Source: Bacteroidales bacterium
GTDB lineage: Bacteria > Bacteroidota > Bacteroidia > Bacteroidales > UBA932
DNA: 64,000 nt
Direction: 5' to 3'
Assembly: GCA_028686425.1 (NCBI GenBank)
Contig: JAQUBZ010000002.1
Location: 51,488 to 115,487 of the forward strand
Shown in pieces: positions 17,984 to 26,502 of this stretch. The notes beneath the pieces are model-generated. The model worked only from the letters and a program-made list of their open reading frames with translations. It did not search any database and had not been told where the DNA came from. How positions within the stretch are numbered: the stretch's first letter is position 1; every line of letters begins with the position of its first letter. The translations under genes and the position numbers were made by a program.

Positions 17984-19078
17984 ATTAATTCATTGTTGGC
18001 AGCAGTAATTGTGTCATCGGTGATATTTGCTACATCGTCATGTGGCGTTGCAGAACAAGAAGCCGAATTTTATACACTTCAAAACAATAATAATATGTCG
18101 GTCAAGGTGACTGACTTCGGAGCGAGGATTGTATCGATATGTGTTCCGTCGGCAGATGGCTCCATCAAGGATGTCGTATGGGGATATGATACAGTCGAGG
18201 AGTATTTCAATTCGACAGATAAATATTGCGGACCGATTGTGGGGCGATTTGGAAACAGAATAGGAAAAGGGAAGTTTTCAATCGATTCGACAGAATATAC
18301 TTTGACAATAAATGATGGGGAGAATCATCTTCATGGTGGGACAGGAGGGTTCAGTACAAAAATATGGCAGGCGAATGTACTCGGTCCCGGTCAGGTAGAG
18401 ATGTCCTACCTTTCAAAGGATGGAGAGGAGGGATATCCTGGCAATCTGAAGGTATCGGTCACATATACTCTTACTGATGACAATTCTCTGAAAATAAGTT
18501 ATAAGGCTACGACAGATGCTCCTACAATCGTCAATCTGACATCTCATGCCTATTTCAATCTTCACGGTACTTCCCGAAGTTCGACCAATTCACATATTCT
18601 CACCATCAATGCCGATAATTACACCCCTACAGACAAGGGACTGATTCCTACGGGAGAAATTGCTTCTGTGGAAGGAACTCCGCTTGATTTCCGCACTCCG
18701 ACCGCCATAGGGGAGAGGATAAACACAACCGATTTTGAGCCTATATCATTTGCGGGAGGCTATGATCACAATTGGGTGCTCAACAGGGACGGCCTCGGTA
18801 ACGGGGACATAGCTCCGGCGGCCGAGGTGTATGAACCTGCAACAGGAATAGTTATGAGAGTGCTGACAGATCAGCCGGGATTGCAGTTCTATAGTGGAAA
18901 CTTTATGGATGGAAAGGATAAAGGCAGAAACGGAGATGTTCACAATTACAGGACGGGCATTGCTCTTGAAGCTCAGAATTTCCCCGATGCCCCTAACCAT
19001 GGCAATTTCCCTTCAGCGGTGTTGCTCCCAGGTGAAGAATATATACATAATACCATCTATTCATTCAGCATCAGATAA
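17966..19078 (+). CDS. galM: Aldose 1-epimerase, lipoprotein form
   Basis: A 370-residue mutarotase. The N-terminus is a lipoprotein signal with the lipobox ATSSC, Cys26. Substrate-site residues are present: R94 in GPIVGRFGNRIG, H121 and H123 in ENHLHGG, H194 in TSHAYFNLHG and the catalytic E335 in ALEAQNFPDAP. GalM interconverts alpha and beta anomers of glucose or galactose. Membrane anchoring puts it in the periplasm or at the outer membrane, where it could act on sugars released by the neighbouring GH2 enzyme. It converges with the next gene. Confidence 0.92.
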   Translation: METIFKINSLLAAVIVSSVIFATSSCGVAEQEAEFYTLQNNNNMSVKVTDFGARIVSICVPSADGSIKDVVWGYDTVEEYFNSTDKYCGPIVGRFGNRIGKGKFSIDSTEYTLTINDGENHLHGGTGGFSTKIWQANVLGPGQVEMSYLSKDGEEGYPGNLKVSVTYTLTDDNSLKISYKATTDAPTIVNLTSHAYFNLHGTSRSSTNSHILTINADNYTPTDKGLIPTGEIASVEGTPLDFRTPTAIGERINTTDFEPISFAGGYDHNWVLNRDGLGNGDIAPAAEVYEPATGIVMRVLTDQPGLQFYSGNFMDGKDKGRNGDVHNYRTGIALEAQNFPDAPNHGNFPSAVLLPGEEYIHNTIYSFSIR

Positions 19079-19133
19079 ACTCCGGTTACGATAGTCAGGA
19101 CATCATGGACCTGTCGGTATCGGATGTCGGGAA

Positions 19134-20417
19134 TTATCTTGTCACCGTCTTGTTGGCGAGATTTACGCGTATTTTGAAAGTCTTGTTCCCCTGATAATAA
19201 AACAATACAAGGGTGTTGTCTCCTTCAAAATATATTGTATTGAGGAGTTTGTCCCTATTTTTGTTTTTGGCTTGCGGTTCGCACCATACGAGGATGAACT
19301 CCCTGCTTTGTTTGCTGTATGCACAAATCATGGTGTTGCCTCTGTGGTTAAACAGGGCAGCATTGTATGTACGTGATTTTTCCTTGCTCTTTTCTGCGAC
19401 ATAACGCTTTGCAATGCCGTTTTCTTTGGTGATTACTCCGAAAGTGAGGCTTCTTGCAGACGTTTCAGCCTTGGGATTTTTAGAGTACCACCAATCGGCA
19501 GATTCATCTGCGAGGGCGTTTTCTTCGGAGATTTGAACCAGAGCAGGATTTGAACTGAGGATATTGAGAAGAAAAGCTGTTTCGGGGGAGATGAGACCTC
19601 CGGCCATGGCATCAGGCGACTGCCCTTCAATGGCATATCCGGTGTGAAGAGTGTCATTCCTGCCCCCTTTTGCCGGGGTTATATTGTTACCGTAAAATGT
19701 GGCAGAATAGACATTATGGCTTTCAGGATCGAACAGATTGGTGATATATTCCATTGTCCTGCCATCATTACTTTTGTTTATATAGCTGAAAGATACGAAT
19801 TTATGCTTATCAATGGAGACGAGCCTGACTGAGTCGATAATAGCCGAGCGATTCATTTTGCCGCCAAAAATGTATTTTGATTTAAAAAGTACGGTGTCGG
19901 TCTGCCATATATCGTCACTTTGTTTAATTATGTATAACTTGTACTGCGAAAGAGGGCAATCTGCCTCTCCGACAGACACACCGAGGATATAATCCGTATT
20001 TAACTTTCTGAATCCGACTGCTCCGACTTGAGGAGAAGGAGCATCTGCTGCAAGAGGAACCATGCTCTCCATAATCGATGTGGCCTGTTCGTCAGTAAGC
20101 ATGCTTGTATTCAGTCTTTCTATCAGTAAGTCGGCCTCATTGATAAAGGGCGAATCGGGATGATCTTCGGTGAATTGCATCACACTTACTACATCATTGA
20201 GATTAAGTGTGTTATATATTATGGAATCTCGCTTGTACAGAATTTCCGGATAATACACGGAGTTTTTGTATTTTGTCAGGAACTTGTCGTAAGCTTTAAG
20301 AGTCCCTTTCTTCAAGGTGGAATTGTATTGTCTGGTCTCGGATTTGGTCTGCCCTTTGATAATATAGCAGGGGCAGAACATCAATAGGAGTGCTGTCAGC
20401 ACCAAAAATCTCTTCAT
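19134..20417 (-). CDS. Exported protein of unknown function, TPR-like N-terminus
   Basis: A 427-residue protein with a signal peptide (hydrophobic core FLVLTALLLMFCPCYII, residues 4-20). Residues 30-115 look helical and repeat-like (GTLKAYDKFLTKYKNSVYY, then MQFTEDHPDSPFINEAD), as in YbgF/TPR proteins. The rest is rich in short beta strands with no motif I recognise. It stands alone between convergent galM and divergent vanY, with a -7 box at 20438-20445. I assign no function. Confidence 0.7.
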   Translation of the reverse strand: MKRFLVLTALLLMFCPCYIIKGQTKSETRQYNSTLKKGTLKAYDKFLTKYKNSVYYPEILYKRDSIIYNTLNLNDVVSVMQFTEDHPDSPFINEADLLIERLNTSMLTDEQATSIMESMVPLAADAPSPQVGAVGFRKLNTDYILGVSVGEADCPLSQYKLYIIKQSDDIWQTDTVLFKSKYIFGGKMNRSAIIDSVRLVSIDKHKFVSFSYINKSNDGRTMEYITNLFDPESHNVYSATFYGNNITPAKGGRNDTLHTGYAIEGQSPDAMAGGLISPETAFLLNILSSNPALVQISEENALADESADWWYSKNPKAETSARSLTFGVITKENGIAKRYVAEKSKEKSRTYNAALFNHRGNTMICAYSKQSREFILVWCEPQAKNKNRDKLLNTIYFEGDNTLVLFYYQGNKTFKIRVNLANKTVTR

Positions 20418-20437
20418 AAGTCAATCTGTTTTGAGTG

Positions 20438-20445
20438 CAAAGATA
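20438..20445 (-). promoter_or_regulatory. -7 box of the exported unknown gene
   Basis: TATCTTTG on the minus strand, 20 bases before the ATG at 20417. No good -33 box is visible. Confidence 0.45.
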
Positions 20446-20510
20446 TGCAAATTGTCTGACAGAACCGTTGAGTCTTTTTGAATACATTTTTTCTAAAAAT
20501 CAAAACAGGC

Positions 20511-20542
20511 TTTGGTAAACCATGCAATTAATCCTAAATTTG
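20511..20542 (+). promoter_or_regulatory. Promoter of the vanY-like gene, abutting its start codon
   Basis: TTTG (20511-20514), a 20-base spacer and TAAATTTG (20535-20542), a full consensus match. The ATG follows after only four bases, so the transcript should begin at or next to the start codon. Confidence 0.65.
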
Positions 20543-20546
20543 CAAC

Positions 20547-21248
20547 ATGAAGAAGATAATTGTTACCATAGCCTTGATCTGCCTGTGCCGCCTCTCTTAT
20601 GGGCAAAACAGAGTACTTGTCCGTAATGACAGTCTGTATGAGGCTATTACCAAAGATATGCTTCTCGGCAAGAACATCAATCTGAAAGATGGAAGATGGC
20701 TCTGCAAAGACGACAAATATCTTTTGAAAGAGGTTTATGCGGCTTTTGATAAGATGAGAGAGGCTGCTGCACGTGACGGACTTACTATTAAAGTTCGTTC
20801 GGGATTGAGAACTTTCAATCATCAGACATGGATATGGAATTGGAAATGGGGATTGAAAGAGAGAGCTTCCATGTCTGTAAAAGAGAGGGCGTTGGATATT
20901 TTGAAATATAGTTCCATGCCCGGTACTTCCCGCCACCATTGGGGTGCGGAAATCGACATAACCTCCCTTGAACTCAAATATTGGGCAAGCGAAGAGGGGA
21001 AGGCGGTCTATCAATGGCTTTGCAATAATGCGGAACGATTCGGATTTTTTCAGCCGTTCACGCACAGCCGTGACAAAGGGTATCTTGTAGAACAGTGGCA
21101 TTGGAGCTATTTTCCGATTTCGGACACCTATTATATAAAATACCTTGAAACCATTACTTATGATGATCTGAAAGGATTTGAAGGATGTGAAGTTGCAAGA
21201 GATATTAAAGTGATTGAACGATGGGTACAGCTTGGCAATGAACGTTAA
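20547..21248 (+). CDS. VanY-like D-Ala-D-Ala carboxypeptidase (peptidase M15B)
   Basis: A 233-residue exported protein with a signal peptide ending near SYGQ (20). The zinc site of M15 peptidases is complete: S128-R-H130-x-x-G133-x-x-x-D137 in SRHHWGAEID, and E182 with H185 in VEQWHWSY. R88 in SGLRTF matches the conserved substrate arginine. The enzyme trims the terminal D-alanine from peptidoglycan stem peptides in the periplasm. Nothing around it suggests vancomycin resistance, so a cell-wall role is more likely. The next gene starts 19 bases downstream and is probably co-transcribed. Confidence 0.87.
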   Translation: MKKIIVTIALICLCRLSYGQNRVLVRNDSLYEAITKDMLLGKNINLKDGRWLCKDDKYLLKEVYAAFDKMREAAARDGLTIKVRSGLRTFNHQTWIWNWKWGLKERASMSVKERALDILKYSSMPGTSRHHWGAEIDITSLELKYWASEEGKAVYQWLCNNAERFGFFQPFTHSRDKGYLVEQWHWSYFPISDTYYIKYLETITYDDLKGFEGCEVARDIKVIERWVQLGNER

Positions 21249-21267
21249 ATCAGTTAAATTTTACTAT

Positions 21268-22062
21268 ATGAACAAAATCATCTTGCTATTAAGTGCTGCC
21301 TGTGCAATAATGCCTCTTTTCGGAGGATGTAACGCTCCAAAAGAGGAGCCGGGAACACAGGTAATTGCACACAGAGGGTATTGGGACAGCGAAGGCTCTG
21401 CCCAGAATTCAATTGCTTCACTTCAAAAGGCCGGAGAAATCGGAGTTTACGGCTCCGAATTTGATGTAAACCTCACTTCGGACAGCGTGCTGGTAGTCAA
21501 CCATGACAACGATTTTAAGGGATACCCTGTACAGCAGACAGCTTATTCAATAATCAAAGATTCGCTTCTCTCAAATGGAGAGAAACTTCCCACACTCGAA
21601 GAGTACCTTCAGGCAGGGAAGGAGATGCCTGCCCTGAAAATGATATTTGAGCTTAAAACAGATGCAGAAAGCCCTCAGGAGGCTGTCGCTATTGCACAAT
21701 CCCTGAAAATGATAAAAGAGATGGGAATGGAACAGCAGGTGGAATTTATCTCTTTCAGTCTCAATGCATGCAAAGAATTTGCACGCCTGATGCCGGACAA
21801 CGAAGTGGCATATCTTGGGGGAAAATATTCTCCGAAGGAGCTCAAAGAGATGGGAATTACAGCACTCGACTATCACTATTCCAATTTTCAGGAACATCCG
21901 GAATGGGTAAAAGAGGCACACGAGTTCGGAATGAAAGTAAATGTGTGGACGGTCAACAAGGAAGAAGTCATTGCAGAGATGATTGCCCTTGGAGTTGATT
22001 ATATCACGACTGACAAACCAGAAGAAGTGGCTGCTCTTATAACGGATCTACATCTACAATGA
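21268..22062 (+). CDS. Glycerophosphodiester phosphodiesterase, lipoprotein
   Basis: A 264-residue GDPD-fold enzyme. I start it at the ATG at 21268, which gives a lipoprotein signal with Cys21 in LFGGCNAP; an upstream start would overlap vanY. GDPD motifs are IAHRGYW (33-39), the metal ligands E64 and D66 in GSEFDVN, and H79 in VVNHDND. The C-terminus has NVWTVNKEE and DYITTDKPEE. It should cleave glycerophosphodiesters to glycerol-3-phosphate and an alcohol in the periplasm. Its last 26 bases overlap the end of priA on the opposite strand. Confidence 0.9.
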   Translation: MNKIILLLSAACAIMPLFGGCNAPKEEPGTQVIAHRGYWDSEGSAQNSIASLQKAGEIGVYGSEFDVNLTSDSVLVVNHDNDFKGYPVQQTAYSIIKDSLLSNGEKLPTLEEYLQAGKEMPALKMIFELKTDAESPQEAVAIAQSLKMIKEMGMEQQVEFISFSLNACKEFARLMPDNEVAYLGGKYSPKELKEMGITALDYHYSNFQEHPEWVKEAHEFGMKVNVWTVNKEEVIAEMIALGVDYITTDKPEEVAALITDLHLQ

Positions 22063-24244
22063 TTGTCGGAAGATTCTTGAAATTAACCTTAATAAGCTCT
22101 ATTTTAGACAATAGGGCTTGTTTTGCGGATTGAAGTTGGCGGTTTCGGGGAAACTTGATCCAAAACTGACGTATGTATTCTCTGCCTATTTTTTCGACAG
22201 AAGGAGTGATTGGTCCGGCAAAATCGGTGATTCCGCACTCTCTGACGGCTTTTTCCACCTCAAAAGAAACTTTGGCAAGACGATCTTCAAAACGGTCCTT
22301 TACCGTTATCAGCATCAGCCTTACAAAAGGTGGATAACCGAACATCTCACGCTCTTTCATGGAGCTTTCCTGCGTATTGATTCCGGTTAGAAGAGATTGA
22401 AGTATCGGTCGTTCGGGCTGTGCAGTCTGAATGATGATGGTTCCGCGCTTTTCGCGCCTGCCGGCCCTGCCGCGCAATTGCTGTAATAATTGCAAGGCCC
22501 TCTCATCTGCCCTGAAATCCTGAACTGCAAACAATGAATCGGCATTGATAACAACCGCCAATGTCAGATTTTCAAAGTCGAAACCTTTGGTAATCATCTG
22601 AGTACCTACAAGAATATTGATTCTGCCGGCGGCAAAGTCTTTCAATATCTTCTGCTCCCTCACTTTACTTTCCGTCGTCTCGGCATCAAAACGGGCGACG
22701 ACGGCATCCCTGAAATATTCTGCGAGTTCCTCCTCAATCTTTTCGGTACCGGCACCTTTGGCAACTATCGACAGCTCGTTACATTCGGGACATATTGCCG
22801 AAAAAGTACGTTTGTAGTTGCAGTAGTGACATTCTAACGAGTTGCTGAACTTGTGATAGCTTAAACTGACATTACAATGCGGACATTTGGGAATGGCTCC
22901 GCACTGTTGGCATTGAACTATAGGGGAATAGGCTCTGCGTGAACGAAATACCATAATCTGCTCGCCACGGTCGAGGGTACGGCGCATCTCGTTGATCAGC
23001 TCCATTGTGAACGAACCTTTCATATTATGCAGCTTCCGAGCTTTGACGGTATCGATAATCTTGATTTGAGGCTCGATATTGGCGTGATACTTATGCGAGA
23101 GCAGCACCTGCTCAAGTTTGTGGGTGTGTACATTGTATTGGGATTCAAGCGAAGGTGTGGCACTTCCGAGGATTACATTTGCTTTGAATCCCGCAGCCAG
23201 CATCAAAGCAGCATCACGCCCATTGTATCGCGGTGCGGGTTCGCTCTGTTTGTACGAAGAATCGTGCTCCTCATCCACAATCACCAATTTTAAGTCTGAA
23301 AATGGCAGAAATACCGCCGATCTTGTCCCCAGAACGATATATCCTTTATTTCCGTCCCGGCGTTTGACGTCAGGCCGTCCGCTGCCTGAAGTGTTGACAT
23401 TGTCCGTGTCAGAGCCTGTTGCAATGGCCCGGCTGCATCCTTCATGCTGTTCAATATCTGTTGTAATCAGTGTGTCAAACACCTTCTTTTTCCGGACGGC
23501 AGTCTGCTTTGAATGAAACAGCAACAGCCTCTCTCCGAATACTTTCTGCAGTCGGCTGTACAACTGCCTCGAAATAGCGATTTCTGGAACCATAAACAGC
23601 ACAGAACCACCGCTTTGAAGAGCTTCTGCTGCCAGATGCATATAGATTTCGGTCTTTCCCGACCCTGTCACCCCGTTAAGCAACACATTTTCAGACTTTT
23701 TGAAATAACCTTTAATCTCCTGAAGAGCACTGTGCTGAAATGATGAAAGTTCGGGCAGATCAGGCAACCACGCATCCTGTGAACTGCTGCCTTCTGTGTC
23801 CGTTTCAGCCATCCGGCATGCTGATTTCTCAGTTTCCTCTCCTTCTTTTTTGATGCTGTCGGTAGATGCAAGAGCTTTTTTGGCTTTACTTCTTTCGACC
23901 TTCTCAACCTGCTTCTGAAAAGATTGGGAGTAGGCCGCCTTAAATACTTCACCCACGCTGCACATGTAATAATCGGCGATTTTCCTCCAGAAATTCATCT
24001 CATCTCTTTTGACCGGAGGCAAATCGACTACGGACACTATGCCTTTAATCTTTTTGGGGTCGAAATCGGGTGGATGGATACTTACTGACTGAACTACAGA
24101 TAAATACTTTCTTCCAACCAATGTGACAATAACCCAACTTCCTTCATACACCATACTAATCCATTCGTCTGGGACATAATAAGATAAAGTTCCCTTTAAC
24201 CTTAAGGGAAGAATCACGTCAACGTATAATCTGTGCGAAGTCAT
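22037..24244 (-). CDS. priA: Primosomal replication-restart helicase PriA
   Basis: A 735-residue SF2 helicase. Walker A is GVTGSGKTE (191-199) and the Walker B box is DEEH (324-327). A cysteine-rich zinc region reads CQQCGAIPKCPHC with two further CxxC pairs, then GTQMITKGFDFENL and QLRGRAGR. PriA reloads the replisome at stalled forks. Two stretches are longer than usual and low in complexity: residues 115-160, between the DNA-binding and helicase domains, and about 258-299, just before GYIVLGTRSAVFLPF. The gene is convergent with GDPD. Confidence 0.95.
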   Translation of the reverse strand: MTSHRLYVDVILPLRLKGTLSYYVPDEWISMVYEGSWVIVTLVGRKYLSVVQSVSIHPPDFDPKKIKGIVSVVDLPPVKRDEMNFWRKIADYYMCSVGEVFKAAYSQSFQKQVEKVERSKAKKALASTDSIKKEGEETEKSACRMAETDTEGSSSQDAWLPDLPELSSFQHSALQEIKGYFKKSENVLLNGVTGSGKTEIYMHLAAEALQSGGSVLFMVPEIAISRQLYSRLQKVFGERLLLFHSKQTAVRKKKVFDTLITTDIEQHEGCSRAIATGSDTDNVNTSGSGRPDVKRRDGNKGYIVLGTRSAVFLPFSDLKLVIVDEEHDSSYKQSEPAPRYNGRDAALMLAAGFKANVILGSATPSLESQYNVHTHKLEQVLLSHKYHANIEPQIKIIDTVKARKLHNMKGSFTMELINEMRRTLDRGEQIMVFRSRRAYSPIVQCQQCGAIPKCPHCNVSLSYHKFSNSLECHYCNYKRTFSAICPECNELSIVAKGAGTEKIEEELAEYFRDAVVARFDAETTESKVREQKILKDFAAGRINILVGTQMITKGFDFENLTLAVVINADSLFAVQDFRADERALQLLQQLRGRAGRREKRGTIIIQTAQPERPILQSLLTGINTQESSMKEREMFGYPPFVRLMLITVKDRFEDRLAKVSFEVEKAVRECGITDFAGPITPSVEKIGREYIRQFWIKFPRNRQLQSAKQALLSKIELIKVNFKNLPTIIVDVDPL

Positions 24245-24265
24245 TCTGCGAAATTACTATTTTTT

Positions 24266-24296
24266 TTTGCAGATAAAGAATAAAAAATTACCTTTG
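24266..24296 (+). promoter_or_regulatory. Promoter of tRNA-Phe
   Basis: TTTG (24266-24269), a 19-base spacer and TACCTTTG (24289-24296). The mature tRNA starts 35 bases later. Confidence 0.6.
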
Positions 24297-24331
24297 CAAT
24301 CCCAAAAGAAATCCGGCAACGGATTGACAAT

Positions 24332-24404
<73 letters not shown>

Positions 24405-24407
24405 CAC

Positions 24408-24440
24408 AAAACCCCTTCAGATATAGTTCTGAGGGGGTTT
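24408..24440 (+). terminator. Terminator after tRNA-Phe
   Basis: A strong hairpin pairs AAACCCC...TCAG (24408-24420) with CTGAGGGGGTTT (24429-24440) around an 8-base loop. The T-run beyond the stem is poor. Confidence 0.75.
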
Positions 24441-24470
24441 GTCGTTAAAAACTTTTCCAAACACAGGTTT

Positions 24471-25097
24471 TTACGGGTGAGCCTTGGCATCACGCCATTG
24501 TTTAGCAGTCATTCCAAACAATGCTACATTTAGCAAGTCGGCTTCCTCGGCATATTTGTAGGCAATTTGCTCTTTTTTGTAACCACTTGCGGAATAATAT
24601 GCTCTTTAATGGCATCTGTGTGAATCCGGTAATTGATTTTCGAGAGTGTGCGTTGAAGGTTCCATTCAAGAGATTTTTGCCGTTGTTCATCTTCTTTTAA
24701 ACGCTGAAACTCTTTTATAAGGTAAAATTTGAATTCAGCAGAAAGCCAAGAACCGAACTCAAAAGCAATGTCTTTATGGGCAAATATACCACCACCATAT
24801 CTGCCTGATTTTGAAACAATCCCGATAGCGTTTGTACGTTCTACCCATCGTTTTGGCGTAAGCACTAATCGTCCGCTTTCATTTTTAATTGTATGGAATT
24901 CCATACGGTTAAAATTTGGATTATAGATTTGTTCCCAAAGTCCTAAAAAATCAAGCGTAAAATGCGTACTCATCCAGTTAGACACAACAACACGCGCCTC
25001 CAAAGCATCTTTGTATCCTGCCATAGTAATCGTCGTTTCCTTTAGAAAACACCGTTATTTCTGTTCCGACAACTTTTATCGTTTCTTTTTTCGCCAT
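24471..25097 (-). pseudogene. Broken KilA-N domain gene
   Basis: KilA-N is a DNA-binding domain of phages and mobile islands. The longest open part (25024-24530) reads MAGYKDALEARVVVSNWM and continues with WVERTNAIG and YGGGIFAHKDIAFEFGSWL. The expected N-terminus is upstream in another frame: an ATG at 25097 gives MAKKETIKVVGTEITVF and GNDDY, then joins the domain out of frame where about 14 bases appear to be missing. After VVT, a second shift at the A-run 24573-24578 (A AAA AAG) leads in the -1 frame to EQIAYKYAEEADLL and MTAKQWRDA, ending at TAA 24473-24471. Full-length relatives that I recall are longer, so the C-terminus also seems lost. Confidence 0.75.
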
Positions 25098-25195
25098 AAT
25101 ATTTCTGCTTAAATCAGATGCGAAGATACTAATAATACTTGCCCAATCCAATTATGGAAGGTTAATCAATGCGCCTACTTCATTTGCCTTATACG

Positions 25196-25203
25196 TATAT
25201 TTG
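25196..25203 (+). promoter_or_regulatory. -7 box upstream of the small membrane-protein cassette
   Basis: TATATTTG on the plus strand, without a matching -33 box. A transcript from here would run first through the hairpin at 25253-25287 and then into the small gene at 25327. Confidence 0.4.
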
Positions 25204-25252
25204 CATTAAATACTATTTGAAACTATTTTAGTAACCTTAACTATTTTTTGCA

Positions 25253-25287
25253 CCCTGCCTCGTAGTGATACGGAGCAGGGAGTTTTT
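25253..25287 (+). terminator. Terminator-like hairpin upstream of a small gene
   Basis: CCCTGC (25253-25258) pairs with GCAGGG (25275-25280), with partial pairing inside, followed by five T at 25283-25287. No plus-strand gene precedes it after the tRNA terminator, so it either ends a short RNA or attenuates the gene 40 bases downstream. Confidence 0.6.
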
Positions 25288-25326
25288 CTTAAGACTTACA
25301 ACTTCCCACCTAAACAACTAAATGCT

Positions 25327-25536
25327 ATGACACCAGAATTAATTATAGAATTGGCTACGGCTTTGCTCGGCACCGGAGGAATCATCGCCCTCTTCCTGAT
25401 AACGGAAAAGAAAGTTGCAGCTCAGCTGACCAACACTGAAAAGGTAAATGAACAGTGGCAGAAGATTGTCGCTCAGAAAGAGAAAGATTATCTGGCCCTC
25501 AACCAGAAATATGAATCCAAGCCGGATACGGACTAA
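25327..25536 (+). CDS. Small membrane protein with coiled-coil tail
   Basis: A 69-residue protein. Residues 3-26 are hydrophobic (IIELATALLGTGGIIALFLI) and form one membrane segment. Residues 29-65 are charged and likely a coiled coil (KVAAQLTNTEKVNEQWQKI). The size and layout recall holin-like or phage-associated small proteins of Bacteroidota, but I cannot name a family. It stands alone between two terminator hairpins next to phage-type remnants, which suggests a mobile cassette. Confidence 0.6.
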   Translation: MTPELIIELATALLGTGGIIALFLITEKKVAAQLTNTEKVNEQWQKIVAQKEKDYLALNQKYESKPDTD

Positions 25537-25551
25537 CTCTCTACCAAAACC

Positions 25552-25603
25552 AACTCAGACCGGCTCCTTACATCGGAATCGGCCTGAGTTATAATATTTT
25601 TTT
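25552..25603 (+). terminator. Rho-independent terminator of the small membrane-protein gene
   Basis: AACTCAGACCG (25552-25562) pairs with CGGCCTGAGTT (25580-25590) with one mismatch, and a T7 run follows at 25597-25603. Confidence 0.8.
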
Positions 25604-25653
25604 ATTTTAGTCTTTTCTTTCTTCATTTTTTCAATATTAAATAAAGAAAGAGA

Positions 25654-26073
25654 TTAAGGAAGTCTGTATTGTCGATATTTACGACCGCCGACCTTGACGA
25701 TTTCATCTGTTTCGGCCATCTTGCGTACAAGTTTCACTAAATCTTTCAAATCTGCATCTGGCAACCTTTTGCATATTTCCTCGGCAGAACTATTGGGATG
25801 ATATTTTAAATCTTCCTTGATGAGTTCTTTTAACCGGTATGGCTCCATCGTTTTAAGTGTAGTGGGAATGTACGAGTTAGCAGATGAAATGATTTTTGGA
25901 TTGATTGTGTATTTTGTTCCTTTCCCTCTTCCTCTTGATGATATAATCCCATCATCTAAAAGATCTTTTACATAACTATGAACTCTTTCTTCATCAGGAA
26001 GTTGCAACAAAATGGTCAAATCTGAATTTTTACCCTCAAAGTGCCGAAAGTGCCGATAAAAGGAGGCATGCAC
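25654..26073 (-). CDS. Winged-helix protein, probably a C-terminal fragment
   Basis: A 139-residue frame opening with a GTG codon. It has two winged-helix-like units: LLQLPDEERVHSYVKDLLDD with a GRGKGTKYTI wing, and AEEICKRLPDADLKDLVKLV with VKVGGRKYRQYRL at the end. Such units end larger AlbA_2/Schlafen-type ATP-binding proteins, and the lack of any other domain suggests a remnant. An in-frame stop lies about 13 codons upstream of the GTG. It is 54 bases downstream of higA. I rate a complete small regulator as less likely. Confidence 0.5.
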   Translation of the reverse strand: MHASFYRHFRHFEGKNSDLTILLQLPDEERVHSYVKDLLDDGIISSRGRGKGTKYTINPKIISSANSYIPTTLKTMEPYRLKELIKEDLKYHPNSSAEEICKRLPDADLKDLVKLVRKMAETDEIVKVGGRKYRQYRLP

Positions 26074-26126
26074 TTCATGCGGTGGGGTACAAGTATCTGT
26101 AATGCGGTTTTAAATAGTGAGACGTT

Positions 26127-26489
26127 TTATAGTCCCAACATTAGCGATGGTGAGATTCCAAGAACTTTGCATAGCAGGCTGGAGATTCTCAGAGAAGGTT
26201 CGGCACGACCTGAGACGAAGTCGTTTATTCGGGAAGGGCTGACACCTATTTCCGCTGCGAGCTGTTTTTGAGTCATCCCTTTTTCTTTTAGGGAGAGTTC
26301 AATCAATTCAGACACAGTAGGTTTCTGAATGGGATAATGCTCCTTTTCATAAGCGATTACCACATCCGATAGCACAGATAGTTCCACAGCGTTCTTGCTA
26401 TTAGCAGGAGTAGTTTCATCTACAGTAGGAAGAAGTTCTTCTACTCTGCCCAAAGCATATTCATATTGTTCTTTAGAAATGTAGCTCAT
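26127..26489 (-). CDS. higA: HigA-type antitoxin
   Basis: A 120-residue protein. The N-terminal half is the helical toxin-contact part. Residues 60-115 are an XRE-family helix-turn-helix (GMTQKQLAAEIGVSPSRIND, then GRAEPSLRISSLLCKVLG). HigA neutralises HigB and represses the operon. A good Shine-Dalgarno GGAGG lies seven bases before the ATG, so translation is boosted relative to the toxin 13 bases upstream. The likely operator is the inverted repeat at 26807-26837. Confidence 0.9.
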   Translation of the reverse strand: MSYISKEQYEYALGRVEELLPTVDETTPANSKNAVELSVLSDVVIAYEKEHYPIQKPTVSELIELSLKEKGMTQKQLAAEIGVSPSRINDFVSGRAEPSLRISSLLCKVLGISPSLMLGL

Positions 26490-26502
26490 AACAGTACCTC
26501 CT

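Noticed and set aside
20493..21101. A 202-codon minus-strand frame over the vanY-like gene
   Set aside because: It is a shadow of a gene with a signal peptide and an intact zinc motif; it has no family features itself.
20547..21248. Vancomycin resistance function for the VanY-like gene
   Set aside because: There are no VanR, VanS, VanH or VanX-type neighbours; an ordinary peptidoglycan-trimming role fits better.
26041..26271. A 76-codon plus-strand frame over the end of higA
   Set aside because: It is antisense to the HigA helix-turn-helix region and lacks support.
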